Shown here in pieces: positions 36,325 to 45,594 of a stretch of 64,000 bases of DNA. The notes under the pieces are model-generated. The model saw nothing but the letters and a program-made list of their open reading frames with translations, was not told the DNA's origin and did not search any database. Numbering within the stretch: the stretch's first letter is position 1; the number at the start of each line of letters is the position of its first letter. A program made the translations under genes and the position numbers. This stretch comes from Candidatus Melainabacteria bacterium (GTDB lineage: Bacteria; Cyanobacteriota; Vampirovibrionia; Obscuribacterales; Obscuribacteraceae). The stretch is from the NCBI GenBank assembly GCA_016699165.1, contig CP064963.1, forward strand, positions 4,340,001-4,404,000, written 5' to 3'.

Positions 36325-38094
36325 ATGATTTTTCAAGCGGAAAAGACCGTAAATAGGCTGTTAGCAAAGCTTTTCTGTCTTTGGGCACTTTTGCTGACCG
36401 CCCCTAGCGCCCTTGCCCAAACCATTTCAACTGACCGCAATCGACCCATTGTTATGACGGGCAATCAGATAGTGGGTGAGCAACATGGCGAAGGCGGCGA
36501 TACTTATTACCAATTTTATGGTGGACCTGGCGAAATTGTTTTGACCGCCGACGGTAAAACAGACTTTTACGCGGCAACCATGGAAGTAAATTGCACAGAC
36601 ATGCGAGGCAATCCGGTTGCGCGATTGAGTTTTGCTGCTACAAGTGCGATGACGGCTGCCACTACCAAATTTAATTTGAACAGTGCTCAGCCAGTGTTAA
36701 TACAGGTTCGATTTTATAAAGACGATAAAGTGAAAAGCTTTGTTTATCGCATAACGCTCACAAGCTCTTTGCCAATGCGCAATTCAATTGAAAATATAAG
36801 TGCTCGCCAGAGACCGGATCGTCGCGCAAACACTAGAAATGGGGCAACTTACTGGTCAGTTAATCGAGACGAAGTGTCTCCTGAGCAAGACGAAGTGGAT
36901 GCAATGCGTTATCAGGCTGAATCAAGCAGAGAAGCTGAGATTCAGCGTATAGCTCAATTGCGTGCTTCAAACGAGGCCAGGCGTAAGCAATATACCCAAA
37001 GAAATTATTCACAACAAGCGGTTTTGCAACAAAAAGCAGAACAAGCAAGGGCAGCGCGAGCATCTAGAAACCTGAATGTTATACGTACTGCACCACCAGT
37101 GACACCAGTGTATCAGCCCGTTCAAACTGCTCAGACATATCAGGCTCCCCAGGCATATCCAGCTCCCCAGACATATCAGGCTCCAGTACAGCCTCAAATA
37201 CAAGTGCAGCAATCACCCCCACCGCAACAAGTTGCTGTTGTCGCGCCAATTTCAAAACCGGCTCAGACACAGCAAGTAATTATTCAAGATTCAACTAGCA
37301 CTCCAGTTGAAGAGACGCCGATCGACGATAAATGGGCACTTGTTGTGGGAGTAAGCAAGTTTGAAAATTCTGGAATCGACCTGAAATATCCCGCCAAAGA
37401 CGCAAAAGATTTTAGAGACTATCTCATCAACGAAGCAAACTTTAGACCTGATCATGTCAAATTGTTGGTCAATGAAGAAGCCACCAAAGAGCGCGTTTTG
37501 ACCGAACTTGGAGACAAGTGGTTACCTAAGCGGGCTCATCCAAACGATTTAGTGGTAGTTTATTTGTCTACTCATGGAAGTCCTTCAAGTCTTGATGGCG
37601 AAGGCGTTAACTATCTGGTAATGCATAATACAGATCCGCAAAGGCTCTATGCCACTGGACTTGCGGTACAAGATCTGGCATTTGCATTGAAGTCGAGAGT
37701 ACATGCCAAACGCTCGGTTTTAATTATGGATGCTTGTCACAGTGGCGCTGCAGATGCTGCAAAAGGTCTCAAGCGTGATGGCAATGTCAATTTGGAAGCC
37801 TTTCCTATTGGAACTGGACAGATGGTAATTTGTTCGTCAAAACCAGATCAGGTTTCTTGGGAGTCGAAGCGATACGATAACGGCGTGTTTACTGCCCAAT
37901 TACTGAAAGCTCTGCGAGCTAATAGTAAAAATTCGCTTGGAGACGCATTTAAGACAATGCAAGACAATGTCGAGTCAGAGGTTCTAAAAGACCGAGGGCA
38001 TGTTCAAACTCCAGTGTTAAAAACAAGATGGCAGGGGCGCGAGCTTATACTGACGATACCACCAGCAAAACCACATTCAGATTCGGAACAATAG
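36325..38094 (+). CDS. Secreted caspase-family (C14) protease, metacaspase-like
   Basis: 589 aa. Signal peptide residues 1-32 (LLAKLFCLWALLLTAPSALAQ). A beta-rich N-terminal domain (~33-155) follows, then a long Gln/Pro/Tyr-rich linker (~170-330) that includes repeats coding YQAP/YPAP; a 17-base direct repeat lies at 37132-37148 and 37168-37184. The C14 caspase domain starts near residue 334 (DKWALVVGVSKFE) with catalytic His417 (STHGSP) and Cys471 (DACHSG). It should cut after basic residues if it behaves like other metacaspases, and acts outside the cytoplasm. First gene of an operon with the secreted YbjQ and the VWA protein. Confidence 0.92.
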   Translation: MIFQAEKTVNRLLAKLFCLWALLLTAPSALAQTISTDRNRPIVMTGNQIVGEQHGEGGDTYYQFYGGPGEIVLTADGKTDFYAATMEVNCTDMRGNPVARLSFAATSAMTAATTKFNLNSAQPVLIQVRFYKDDKVKSFVYRITLTSSLPMRNSIENISARQRPDRRANTRNGATYWSVNRDEVSPEQDEVDAMRYQAESSREAEIQRIAQLRASNEARRKQYTQRNYSQQAVLQQKAEQARAARASRNLNVIRTAPPVTPVYQPVQTAQTYQAPQAYPAPQTYQAPVQPQIQVQQSPPPQQVAVVAPISKPAQTQQVIIQDSTSTPVEETPIDDKWALVVGVSKFENSGIDLKYPAKDAKDFRDYLINEANFRPDHVKLLVNEEATKERVLTELGDKWLPKRAHPNDLVVVYLSTHGSPSSLDGEGVNYLVMHNTDPQRLYATGLAVQDLAFALKSRVHAKRSVLIMDACHSGAADAAKGLKRDGNVNLEAFPIGTGQMVICSSKPDQVSWESKRYDNGVFTAQLLKALRANSKNSLGDAFKTMQDNVESEVLKDRGHVQTPVLKTRWQGRELILTIPPAKPHSDSEQ

Positions 38095-38103
38095 GAGATT
38101 CAA

Positions 38104-38556
38104 ATGAACAAGGCAGCCATTGTATTCTGCATAGTAGCTCAACTCGCTATGGGCAGTGCCCCTGTGCTGGCTGAAGACAATAGCGCCTCAAGCGGCTCAG
38201 CAAGCCCTGCACCTTCCGACATGATTGTAATTACGACATCTTCCATTGATGGATATCATGTAAAAGAATATCGAGGCATCGTGCGTGGTGTCACAGTGCG
38301 TCAACCTACAATTGGTCAATCGTTTACTGCCGGTTTTCAAAAACTGGCTGGTGGCAAAATAAATTCGTATGTGGCGATGGCAGAAAAAGCCCGTCAAACT
38401 GCCTATGCTCTGGCTGTGTCCAAGGCACGCGAGCTTGGCGCCAATGCATTAATTGGAGTGAAGTACGACAGCACTTCGTGTGACAATGGCGGTCAACCTG
38501 TGACAGAAGTTCTTTGTTATGGGACCGCTGTGGTAGTGGAGAAGGATAGCAAGTGA
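38104..38556 (+). CDS. Exported YbjQ/heavy-metal-binding-domain protein
   Basis: 150 aa. Signal peptide ends near residue 24 (VAQLAMGSAPVLAED). Residues ~45-148 match the YbjQ (PF01906) domain: MIVITTSSIDGYHVKEYRGI, then VRGVTV, KARELGANALIGVKYD and CYGTAVVVEK. YbjQ proteins are normally short and cytoplasmic, so an exported copy is unusual. It begins nine bases after the metacaspase stop with AGGAG upstream and overlaps the VWA gene by four bases. Confidence 0.88.
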   Translation: MNKAAIVFCIVAQLAMGSAPVLAEDNSASSGSASPAPSDMIVITTSSIDGYHVKEYRGIVRGVTVRQPTIGQSFTAGFQKLAGGKINSYVAMAEKARQTAYALAVSKARELGANALIGVKYDSTSCDNGGQPVTEVLCYGTAVVVEKDSK

Positions 38557-39710
38557 GGATAATTTTTTCACTATTATTGTCTTTTATTTGTTTGAGCGTC
38601 GCTTCTGTTTTTGCGGCTCCGCCTCATGCACCTGGAAAACCCGTACTTCTAAAAGGCTCTATTAATCAGCTTTTGTATCTTTGCGCAACAGCTGGTATCA
38701 CACTTGATAAAGAGTCACTTCCGGCTTCAGTAATTAAAATACGCTTGGGCAGTCCCGCTTCGTATTATGGTGTTGTTGAAAATGACAAAATTGAAAGTGC
38801 CAATATTGAAAATAATATGTTGAAGCTGACTTTGAAACGCCAGGGAGCCAAAATTGATGTGACACTTCCAGTCAGTGCTCAAGCGCTTAGAGAATCAACC
38901 GATAGTAGTCTTACTGCTAAAAATAAGACTTCAAGCAAGGCAACTATTGAAAGCAAAATCGACAAATTTATGGACGAGATGCCTGAGCCAGTAATGGTGC
39001 CTAATGCCGAGACTGCACGACTGCTCGAGCAAGAGCGCGGACATCTAGATAAGTTTAAGCAGTTGTGTGCGCAGGCTAGTAAAAATAATTCAACGCCAAA
39101 GAAAATGACTCTGCACAAGGATATCAAAGCTCTTGGTGAGTACGACGTTGTGTTGATTCTTGATTGTTCTGGCTCGATGTCTCAGCGGATAGGCGCCAAT
39201 ATCAATACATCCAAATGGACCTGGGCTCAAAATCAAATGATTTCGATGTCGTCTCAGATGGAGAATTCGCTGAAAAAAGGCATCGCTCTTATGCCTTTTA
39301 CAGATAAGTATCAGTTGTATCAACCATGTTTTGGTGGCGAAGTACAAAATATTTTTGTGCAACGAAAACCAGAAGGTGGCACCAATTTATTTCCGCCGTT
39401 AGAAGATGCACTATCGCGTGCGATGCTGACCAAACGTCCTATGGTTATTACTATTTTGACCGATGGTGGCTTTGGATTTAGACAAGAAATTAAAGACTTG
39501 ATAGTCGCAGCTGCAAATGGCAGTGCCGGACCCTATGACTTGCGTATTAATTTACTGCTTCTTGATGATAAGCCTATTCCACCCGATATTGCTGCATTAG
39601 ATCGGTTGACTGATGCTGGTGCCCAATATGACATTGTCGAAATTTCGGAAATAAATAAATTGCGCCAAAGAGGATTGCAACAGTCAATTATTGATAGTTT
39701 GTCTAGATAA
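38553..39710 (+). CDS. Exported protein with PDZ-like and VWA domains
   Basis: 385 aa, GTG start overlapping the YbjQ stop (GTGA). Signal peptide residues 1-21. Residues ~55-106 look like a PDZ unit (LGSPASYYGVVENDKIESAN, LKLTLKRQGAKIDVTL). The VWA domain starts at ~197, with a complete MIDAS metal site: Asp204, Ser206 and Ser208 (DCSGSMS), Thr277 (GGTN) and Asp304 (LTDGG). VWA domains bind protein ligands through a divalent metal. It may present substrates to the secreted caspase encoded two genes upstream (inference). Confidence 0.85.
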   Translation: MRIIFSLLLSFICLSVASVFAAPPHAPGKPVLLKGSINQLLYLCATAGITLDKESLPASVIKIRLGSPASYYGVVENDKIESANIENNMLKLTLKRQGAKIDVTLPVSAQALRESTDSSLTAKNKTSSKATIESKIDKFMDEMPEPVMVPNAETARLLEQERGHLDKFKQLCAQASKNNSTPKKMTLHKDIKALGEYDVVLILDCSGSMSQRIGANINTSKWTWAQNQMISMSSQMENSLKKGIALMPFTDKYQLYQPCFGGEVQNIFVQRKPEGGTNLFPPLEDALSRAMLTKRPMVITILTDGGFGFRQEIKDLIVAAANGSAGPYDLRINLLLLDDKPIPPDIAALDRLTDAGAQYDIVEISEINKLRQRGLQQSIIDSLSR

Positions 39711-39729
39711 TCGATTGCTCAAATCTGAC

Positions 39730-40590
39730 TTAGCCGCGTCCACAAGCAGGACAAATATCGACTGGCGGAAATAAAATTACTGGGTCAGATGAACCCAGTG
39801 CTTTAGTCAAAACTTTGGTATATTTTGCAGCTAAATCTGTTTTACCATTTGCTTTGTAAAACTGCGCAATGCTTCTATAGATTTCTATAGCATTACCATC
39901 TTTCTCCGGTAGACGTTCGCACAAGGCAATCGCTTTTTGAAAATAGAAAGTAGCTTTTTCTAATTCCTCAGGACTGGAAGCAATGCCGATATACTGCCTG
40001 TTTTTCTTTTCTACATGCATATTTCCAAGTATAAAAAATCCATTTGTTATGTGATAAATTTTGCCTTTGCTTTCGGTACTGTTTGCCGCTTCGTCTAGTT
40101 TTGTCGAGATTTTTGATTCTAGCGCTTTTAGTTCGCTCCACTCTTTTGCTCTGTAATATGTGGCTGCAATGTTCAAATAATCGTGCGTGTCAGCCCCTTG
40201 CGAGTCTAAATATTTCTCGTGGTTTCGCAAGAGTGCAAGCGCTTCTTCACGGTCTTCTTTGCTTGCATTTTGAGTGCCAAATAAAAGAGTATTAGCCCAA
40301 CTTTGTTTTTGATAAGCAGCAATTCGTTTGCCATTTTCGTGTTGGTCGAGCAATGCTAGCGATTGCTTGAAATATTCTTTTGCTTCTTTTCTTTTGCCTG
40401 CATATTGATAAGCTTGAGCAAGGCTTGCAACCATTAAATAGTAGTCTTTGTTCTTAGTGCCATGCTTAGATTCGAATTCTTTCAAACGCGCTTTGGCATT
40501 AGCCACCTGGTCGATTTCAGCCTGAGCTGCAAGTGTCGACAAAGCCAGACCTGAACTCAAAATTGAAGCCAATAACAATTGTTTTTTCAT
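39730..40590 (-). CDS. Exported TPR-repeat protein
   Basis: 286 aa. Signal peptide residues 1-24 (LLASILSSGLALSTLAAQA). TPR units include YLMVASLAQAYQYAGKRKEAK and IYRSIAQFYKANGKTDLAA. The C-terminus ends with a CPACGRG tail, a single Cys pair. ATG start with AGGA about eight bases upstream. It begins 23 bases after the cydB stop and may be co-transcribed with cydAB. Role unknown. Confidence 0.82.
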   Translation of the reverse strand: MKKQLLLASILSSGLALSTLAAQAEIDQVANAKARLKEFESKHGTKNKDYYLMVASLAQAYQYAGKRKEAKEYFKQSLALLDQHENGKRIAAYQKQSWANTLLFGTQNASKEDREEALALLRNHEKYLDSQGADTHDYLNIAATYYRAKEWSELKALESKISTKLDEAANSTESKGKIYHITNGFFILGNMHVEKKNRQYIGIASSPEELEKATFYFQKAIALCERLPEKDGNAIEIYRSIAQFYKANGKTDLAAKYTKVLTKALGSSDPVILFPPVDICPACGRG

Positions 40591-40613
40591 GAATTTATCC
40601 TACTATCAAATAT

Positions 40614-41609
40614 TCAGTATTGCTTGAGTTTGAAAATCTTGTACAAGTAAGAAGATGCTGGCACAAGCAGAATAGCTCCTGCAATTAGAGCTAAAATCAC
40701 TAAATTTATCGTAATTGCATTGGCAGCAGAATTTGCAATTGTGTAACTAGGTCTAACCAAGTACGGGTACTGTGCAAACGCCCAGCCCCAGAGAACCAGT
40801 GCCACTTGCAGAGCCGCACAAAACCGAGCAATGCGGAATTGTCTTTTGGCGAGCAAAAACAATGTGGTAAAAGCCGTGAGGGCGGTGCAAATATAGACAG
40901 GTGAAAGCAATTTCAAATCTTTGAACAAAACAGGTGCGCCATCTTTGGCTAAGAGAAATACCACTAAAGCCATCACACCCGATGCGCATGATGATACAAA
41001 AGCTCGTAGTCGAAAATCATTTTGCAGTTGGGGATCTTTTGTATCTGCAGTGAGATAAACGGCTGCAAGGTAAGCAAAAAGACAAAGAGCGAACACGCCT
41101 GTGGCAACTGGAAATGGTTGAATCCATGGTGATATGTACACTTTATGAAAGCTGCCTTCGGTCAAAATATTGCCGCTAGAAATGGCACCAACTATAACAC
41201 CAAGCATTATTGGAGTTACTGTGCTTGAAATAGCAAACACGCGTCCCCAGCGCTCTTGCACCTGGTCTTTGTGACTATCATAAGTTCTAAATGTAAAAGC
41301 AGAACCGCGAAAAACGATGCCAAAAAGAAGAATAGTAATTGGAATATGCAAGGCAATCGATATGGCATAAAAGGCCGGAGGAAAACAACTAAATAGAAGC
41401 ACGACCATTAAAATTAGCCAAACATGATTGGCTTCCCAAATGGGTCCTATCGCTTTTTCAATTGTTTGTCTTTGAGATGCTTTTCTTGGACCCGTCGCCA
41501 TCAAATCCCAAAATCCGCCACCATAATCAGCCCCGCCCATAACCGCATACAGTGTTAAACTGATGATACCGGCAAGGCAGACTAATTCAGGATTGCTTAT
41601 CGGCAACAA
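40614..41609 (-). CDS. cydB: Cytochrome bd ubiquinol oxidase subunit II
   Basis: 331-residue inner-membrane subunit with eight or more helices. The family start is GADYGGGFWDLMATGPRK followed by EANHVWLILMVVLLFSCFPPAFY, with FRTYDSH, the GVIVGAISSG region and the C-terminal PYLVRPSYTIANSA. Together with CydA it forms the quinol oxidase that reduces O2 to water with high affinity, giving respiration at low oxygen. Start overlaps the end of cydA by 23 bases. No cydX, cydC or cydD gene is seen beside it. Confidence 0.96.
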   Translation of the reverse strand: MLPISNPELVCLAGIISLTLYAVMGGADYGGGFWDLMATGPRKASQRQTIEKAIGPIWEANHVWLILMVVLLFSCFPPAFYAISIALHIPITILLFGIVFRGSAFTFRTYDSHKDQVQERWGRVFAISSTVTPIMLGVIVGAISSGNILTEGSFHKVYISPWIQPFPVATGVFALCLFAYLAAVYLTADTKDPQLQNDFRLRAFVSSCASGVMALVVFLLAKDGAPVLFKDLKLLSPVYICTALTAFTTLFLLAKRQFRIARFCAALQVALVLWGWAFAQYPYLVRPSYTIANSAANAITINLVILALIAGAILLVPASSYLYKIFKLKQY

Positions 41610-42891
41610 CGTCGCTCTCCACTATTAAAGGGCTTTTAGCTATTTGTCTAAAGACTAAGAAGACAACAATCAAAGCTAAAAATATGTACAGTAGTGTGAA
41701 TAAAACAAAAGTATAAGCAAGTCCCGGCATCGGTGTTACCGAAGTCGATGTGCGCAATATGTTTTGTACAATCCAGGGTTGGCGTCCTACTTCAGTTACC
41801 ATCCAGCCTGTTTCAATGGCAATGAAACCAAGCGGTGATACCAAAGCCACGGCTTTTAGAAAAATATCCGAGTCTTGCAATTCTTTAGTTTTGAAAAAAT
41901 GAATACTCGCCCAAAGTGAAACCGCCATCATCAATATTCCGCATCCCACCATGATTTGAAAACAGATGTGAATAAGCGGAACATTTGGCCAGTCTTCTTT
42001 TGGAAAGTCGTTCAACCCTTTCACTACGGCATTATGGTCGTGAAAAGCAAGGAGGCTTAGAACCTTTGGAATTTTAATTATTCCAGCAATATCAATTGGT
42101 GCACCAGCTGCGGTTTCATAATGCGCTTCCATCGCCGCCAGTTTCACTGGTTGTACACGCGCCGTTAGTTGTGCCATTACGTCGCCCGAAATTGGTTGAA
42201 TCATAGCCATCGCTCCGCCAAGACATAGAGCAAGAGCCAGGGCGCGGCGGTGAAATAAATTCTTTTTGTTTTTCAGCAGTAATAAGGCATGGATGCCAGC
42301 CACAGCAAAAGCGGTTGCTGCATAAGCGGCGATGAGCATGTGAATGGCTTCTGGAACACCTGCTTGGTTGAGCAACGCTTTAACGGGATCTATGTCTACT
42401 GGTTTTCCATTTTCGAGGCGAAAACCAGCAGGAGTGTTCATCCAACCATTTGCCAGACAAACAAATAGTGCTGACATGGCACCACTAAATGCCACCATAA
42501 CTCCAGAAAACAGATGAGCCTTGCGCGGCACTTTATCCCAGCCGTACAGATAAATGCCCAGAAAAATGGCTTCGGTAAAAAACGCAATTCCCTCTAAAGC
42601 AAAAGCAGGTCCAATTATTTCGCCCGAAAATCGCATGAATCCAGGCCATAAAAGTCCTAATTCAAAAGAAAGGACAGTTCCAGAAACTGCCCCCACTGCA
42701 AACAATATAGCCGTGCCTTTAGCCCAACGTTTAGCTAGTTCTTCATATTCTTTATGACCGGTTTTATGCCACAACCATTCGGAAAGGCACATCATGAGCG
42801 GTAACGCGATGCCGACAGCGGCGAATACGATGTGAAAAAACATCGACATTCCCATTTGGCAACGAGCTATTACGAAATCATTCATAAACAA
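41587..42891 (-). CDS. cydA: Cytochrome bd ubiquinol oxidase subunit I
   Basis: 434 aa with nine helices. Heme ligands expected: His in MFFHIVFAAVG near residue 20, the central His in the PEAIHMLIAAYAATAF helix and a late Met. The family motif GRQPWIV is present, in the form GWMVTEVGRQPWIVQNIL. Length fits the short Q-loop type rather than the long E. coli form (~520 aa). AGGA about 11 bases before the ATG. First gene of the cydA-cydB pair. Confidence 0.96.
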   Translation of the reverse strand: MFMNDFVIARCQMGMSMFFHIVFAAVGIALPLMMCLSEWLWHKTGHKEYEELAKRWAKGTAILFAVGAVSGTVLSFELGLLWPGFMRFSGEIIGPAFALEGIAFFTEAIFLGIYLYGWDKVPRKAHLFSGVMVAFSGAMSALFVCLANGWMNTPAGFRLENGKPVDIDPVKALLNQAGVPEAIHMLIAAYAATAFAVAGIHALLLLKNKKNLFHRRALALALCLGGAMAMIQPISGDVMAQLTARVQPVKLAAMEAHYETAAGAPIDIAGIIKIPKVLSLLAFHDHNAVVKGLNDFPKEDWPNVPLIHICFQIMVGCGILMMAVSLWASIHFFKTKELQDSDIFLKAVALVSPLGFIAIETGWMVTEVGRQPWIVQNILRTSTSVTPMPGLAYTFVLFTLLYIFLALIVVFLVFRQIAKSPLIVESDVVADKQS

Positions 42892-42912
42892 AGCCGTCCT
42901 GTGGCAGAGAAT

Positions 42913-43662
42913 TTAGCATAATCGAGGCGCCCATTCAAGAGTGAGCAATTGATGCGAGTAATATAAGACCGGCTCATCTTGGGTGTTTATACCAAGCGGA
43001 CTCAACATTGTGTTAACTGAAAACTGCGCCTCTGCCAGCTGTAACGGCCATGGCGGATGATGCACCTCGGCTTTGTATACGTCATCGCCTTTTTTAGTGA
43101 ACAAACGATAGCGTTCAGTGAGAAAATACGGCAGTCCATGTGGGTCTTTGGTTGCGTCTAAAACGTTTGCCGTAGGGCGATACAAGACTTTGAGTTGGCA
43201 ATCGTCGCCTCTTTTGTCGTCGCGTCGACTCTGGTACAAAGACCAATCGTCTACCTGACGCTTACTCATCCTGGCATTGAAATATGGCAAGCTGTAGCTT
43301 ATTCTTGCGCCATCCACAGCTAGTGGATTTGATGCATCCAAGCTGAAAAAATAGACCCCAGGCTCCCCTTTATATCGAACATAGGTTCGCACATTCAATT
43401 CGAGAAATTCACTGACATACGGCATTAATGGTGTTTTAGCAAAGCGCACTTTGCGCATGACAAAAGGCACGACGCCAACCCAAGCATTGTTGTCGTAAGT
43501 GTCCACTTCAAAATCTCTAGGAATAAGCGATGCCATCTGATCTGTGGGCACTCGCCAATGAGCAAACAATAGCTCGTCCCAGCTTTGTGTCATCAACCAC
43601 GGCGTCTCTGGCGGCGGGTAGGTGCGATGGCTGACTAACTTAAGAATTTGGGCTAGATTCAT
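42913..43662 (-). CDS. DUF2071 (YqjF-like) protein
   Basis: 249 aa without a signal peptide. The family pattern is present: QSWDELLFAHWRVPTDQMASLIP near residue 27, then NAWVGVVPFVMRKVRF, ELNVRTYVRYKGEPGVYFFSLDAS and the C-terminal YYSHQLLTLEWAP. Members are predicted acetoacetate-decarboxylase-fold proteins of unknown role. ATG start. Upstream of cydA in the same direction with a 21-base gap, so it may be co-transcribed. Confidence 0.88.
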   Translation of the reverse strand: MNLAQILKLVSHRTYPPPETPWLMTQSWDELLFAHWRVPTDQMASLIPRDFEVDTYDNNAWVGVVPFVMRKVRFAKTPLMPYVSEFLELNVRTYVRYKGEPGVYFFSLDASNPLAVDGARISYSLPYFNARMSKRQVDDWSLYQSRRDDKRGDDCQLKVLYRPTANVLDATKDPHGLPYFLTERYRLFTKKGDDVYKAEVHHPPWPLQLAEAQFSVNTMLSPLGINTQDEPVLYYSHQLLTLEWAPRLC

Positions 43663-43695
43663 GCCACCATCATAATATTAATGGGTTGGCAAGAG

Positions 43696-43701
43696 TATAA
43701 T
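43696..43701 (+). promoter_or_regulatory. Candidate -10 box for the 43732 gene
   Basis: Perfect TATAAT 30 bases before the ATG at 43732, leaving room for a ~24-base leader with the Shine-Dalgarno sequence GGAAGGG. No good -35 was found. It lies between divergent genes. Confidence 0.35.
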
Positions 43702-43731
43702 ATAGATAAATACTGGTGGAAGGGCATGCAT

Positions 43732-44313
43732 ATGAGTCCAAAACTGATTATTCATACTCAGATAGCTTTGTCGTTATTTTGTTTGCAGTTGCAAGTCGAA
43801 GTTTGTGCGCAAGGACAATCAGAGAAGAAAATTTTCTACGAATTACGCGATGCGCTTAAAAACAAGTTGGACAACAATCAATCTTTTTCTGCTCCTTCAC
43901 AAAATCAGGTGGCACCAATACCAGTGCAGCAGCCCTATGCGCAACCAGCCTTGCAACCCGGCACAAACAGCATGGCCGGTGGGCTTAAAGACCGCGCCAA
44001 GCAAGAAATCGAAATTATGGTTGATAAAAAACTCGGCACCAATTTGAGTAATCAGGTAAACGTACCTTTAAATTCAAATGTGACACCAGTATCAAATCCT
44101 AGAGGAATAGTTCCGGGCGTACAAAACATTTTAAATAATGGTGGCTACGCTCAAAATCAGCAAGCTATGCCCGTTCCGGCTGGTCAACCAGCACAAAGTA
44201 ATGGGTTTAATTTGTCAAATCTTGGTGTCGATTTGAAAGATTTAAAAGTCCCTGAAAAATACAAGCAAGATTATTATCGCTATCGCAATAAAGTAAAAGA
44301 CATGGCTAAATAG
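43732..44313 (+). CDS. Exported Gln/Asn/Pro-rich hypothetical protein
   Basis: 193 aa from the ATG at 43732, which has GGAAGGG seven bases upstream; the frame is open from 43681. Signal peptide about residues 1-24 (LIIHTQIALSLFCLQLQVEVCAQ). The mature part is rich in Gln, Asn and Pro (PIPVQQPYAQPALQPG) with two short helical stretches (AKQEIEIMVDKKLG; YKQDYYRYRNKVKDMAK). No recognisable domain. It converges with the second metacaspase. Confidence 0.65.
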   Translation: MSPKLIIHTQIALSLFCLQLQVEVCAQGQSEKKIFYELRDALKNKLDNNQSFSAPSQNQVAPIPVQQPYAQPALQPGTNSMAGGLKDRAKQEIEIMVDKKLGTNLSNQVNVPLNSNVTPVSNPRGIVPGVQNILNNGGYAQNQQAMPVPAGQPAQSNGFNLSNLGVDLKDLKVPEKYKQDYYRYRNKVKDMAK

Positions 44314-44315
44314 CG

Positions 44316-45584
44316 CTATTTATTTAAGCGCTCCAGAACAGTTCCGTCAGTAACAGTAATTTTCACTACTCTACCATTTTCATCGCATTCAAGCGCGGCA
44401 GTACTTTTGCCTGATATAAAGCCGGTCCAGCTTGAATAAAGAGTTTTGCCGTCGGCGGAAATACTGCAGTCTCCTTTTACTCCAAACTGGGGCATATTCC
44501 ATCCGCATTTTCTTTCTTTCTGCCAATAAGAATATTTCAAGCCATTAGAGCCAAGAAAATCACCACTGATATCTGGTATCGCAGATGGTGCAGAAGCCTG
44601 AGTGGTTTTATTGCTTGATTCTACACTTGTATTACTTGCTGCAACGACCGGTTTGCTCTCAAGTGATTTTAGTCCTTCTAAAGCTTGTTCCGGAACTGGA
44701 CGAGGACTGGCTGGAGTAATAGCTAGTACCAGCTCGTCTCCTTTCCATCTGCTTGCTTCTAATACTGGTGTTTGACTGACACCTCGCTCTGCTGCAACTT
44801 GAGATTGAACTCCAGTTTTTAATTTACCAAAAGCTTCGCTCAATTTTGTGTTACTGCCATTGGTCTGAAAACTTTCTATTAGTGTATGAGTGAAAACACC
44901 GTTTTTGTAATTTTTTGATTCCCAGGAGGATTCAGATTTAGCGCTCGAACAAATAACTGCATGTCCAGTTCCTTGTGCTATTTGAGCGGCATCGACATTG
45001 GCTGTTCGAATAAGACCTTTGCTAGAGCTAGCACCACCTGAGTGGCAGGCGTCTAGAATGATAAGAACTCTTTTGCTTTTCACTCGCTCTTTAATGGTGT
45101 TAGCTAAATTTTGAATTGAAATTCCAGTAGTAAACAACTTATCTGGATTGGTATCGTGTGCCACCACATAATTGACACCAGCAACATCCATGTCTGAGGG
45201 GCTGCCATGGCTGGAAAAGAAAATAACAACTAAGTCAGACTCAATGGCTACTCGAGGTAACCAACTGTCGCCTAAGACTTCCATGATGTTGTCTTTGGTC
45301 GCTTTCTCATTCTCCAGGCTCAAAATATGATCCGGTGAAAAATGACACTTGTTTACTAAGAATTGTTTGAAATCATCGGCGTCTTTAGCTGCATATTTTA
45401 GATTTAAATTGGAGCGGGCAAATTTACTAATTCCCACTACCAGTGCCCATTTGTCAGTTATCGGGGTGCGAGGATCGAAGTTGTCTTCTTCTTGTGCAAT
45501 AGCAGGGTAATTGGCAAATATCATCACGAAGACCAAAAATAATAAGTTTAAGATGGAAAATAAATTTCTTGCTCGAGTAGCCAT
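44316..45584 (-). CDS. Second secreted caspase-family (C14) protease
   Basis: 422 aa from the ATG at 45584; the frame extends to 45623 but overlaps the ATPase gene there. Signal peptide or anchor (LFSILNLLFLVFVMIFANYPAIAQ). The caspase domain starts almost at once (DKWALVVGISKFARSN), with His126 (FSSHGSP) and Cys180 (DACHSG), and ~60% of its positions read the same as the metacaspase at 36325 by eye. A Ser/Thr linker leads to a C-terminal beta domain of ~80 residues (DISGDFLGSNGLKYSYWQ...). It follows the ATPase gene by 10 bases, with GGAGG inside the end of that gene. Confidence 0.92.
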   Translation of the reverse strand: MATRARNLFSILNLLFLVFVMIFANYPAIAQEEDNFDPRTPITDKWALVVGISKFARSNLNLKYAAKDADDFKQFLVNKCHFSPDHILSLENEKATKDNIMEVLGDSWLPRVAIESDLVVIFFSSHGSPSDMDVAGVNYVVAHDTNPDKLFTTGISIQNLANTIKERVKSKRVLIILDACHSGGASSSKGLIRTANVDAAQIAQGTGHAVICSSAKSESSWESKNYKNGVFTHTLIESFQTNGSNTKLSEAFGKLKTGVQSQVAAERGVSQTPVLEASRWKGDELVLAITPASPRPVPEQALEGLKSLESKPVVAASNTSVESSNKTTQASAPSAIPDISGDFLGSNGLKYSYWQKERKCGWNMPQFGVKGDCSISADGKTLYSSWTGFISGKSTAALECDENGRVVKITVTDGTVLERLNK

Positions 45585-45594
45585 TTTGTTTTGT

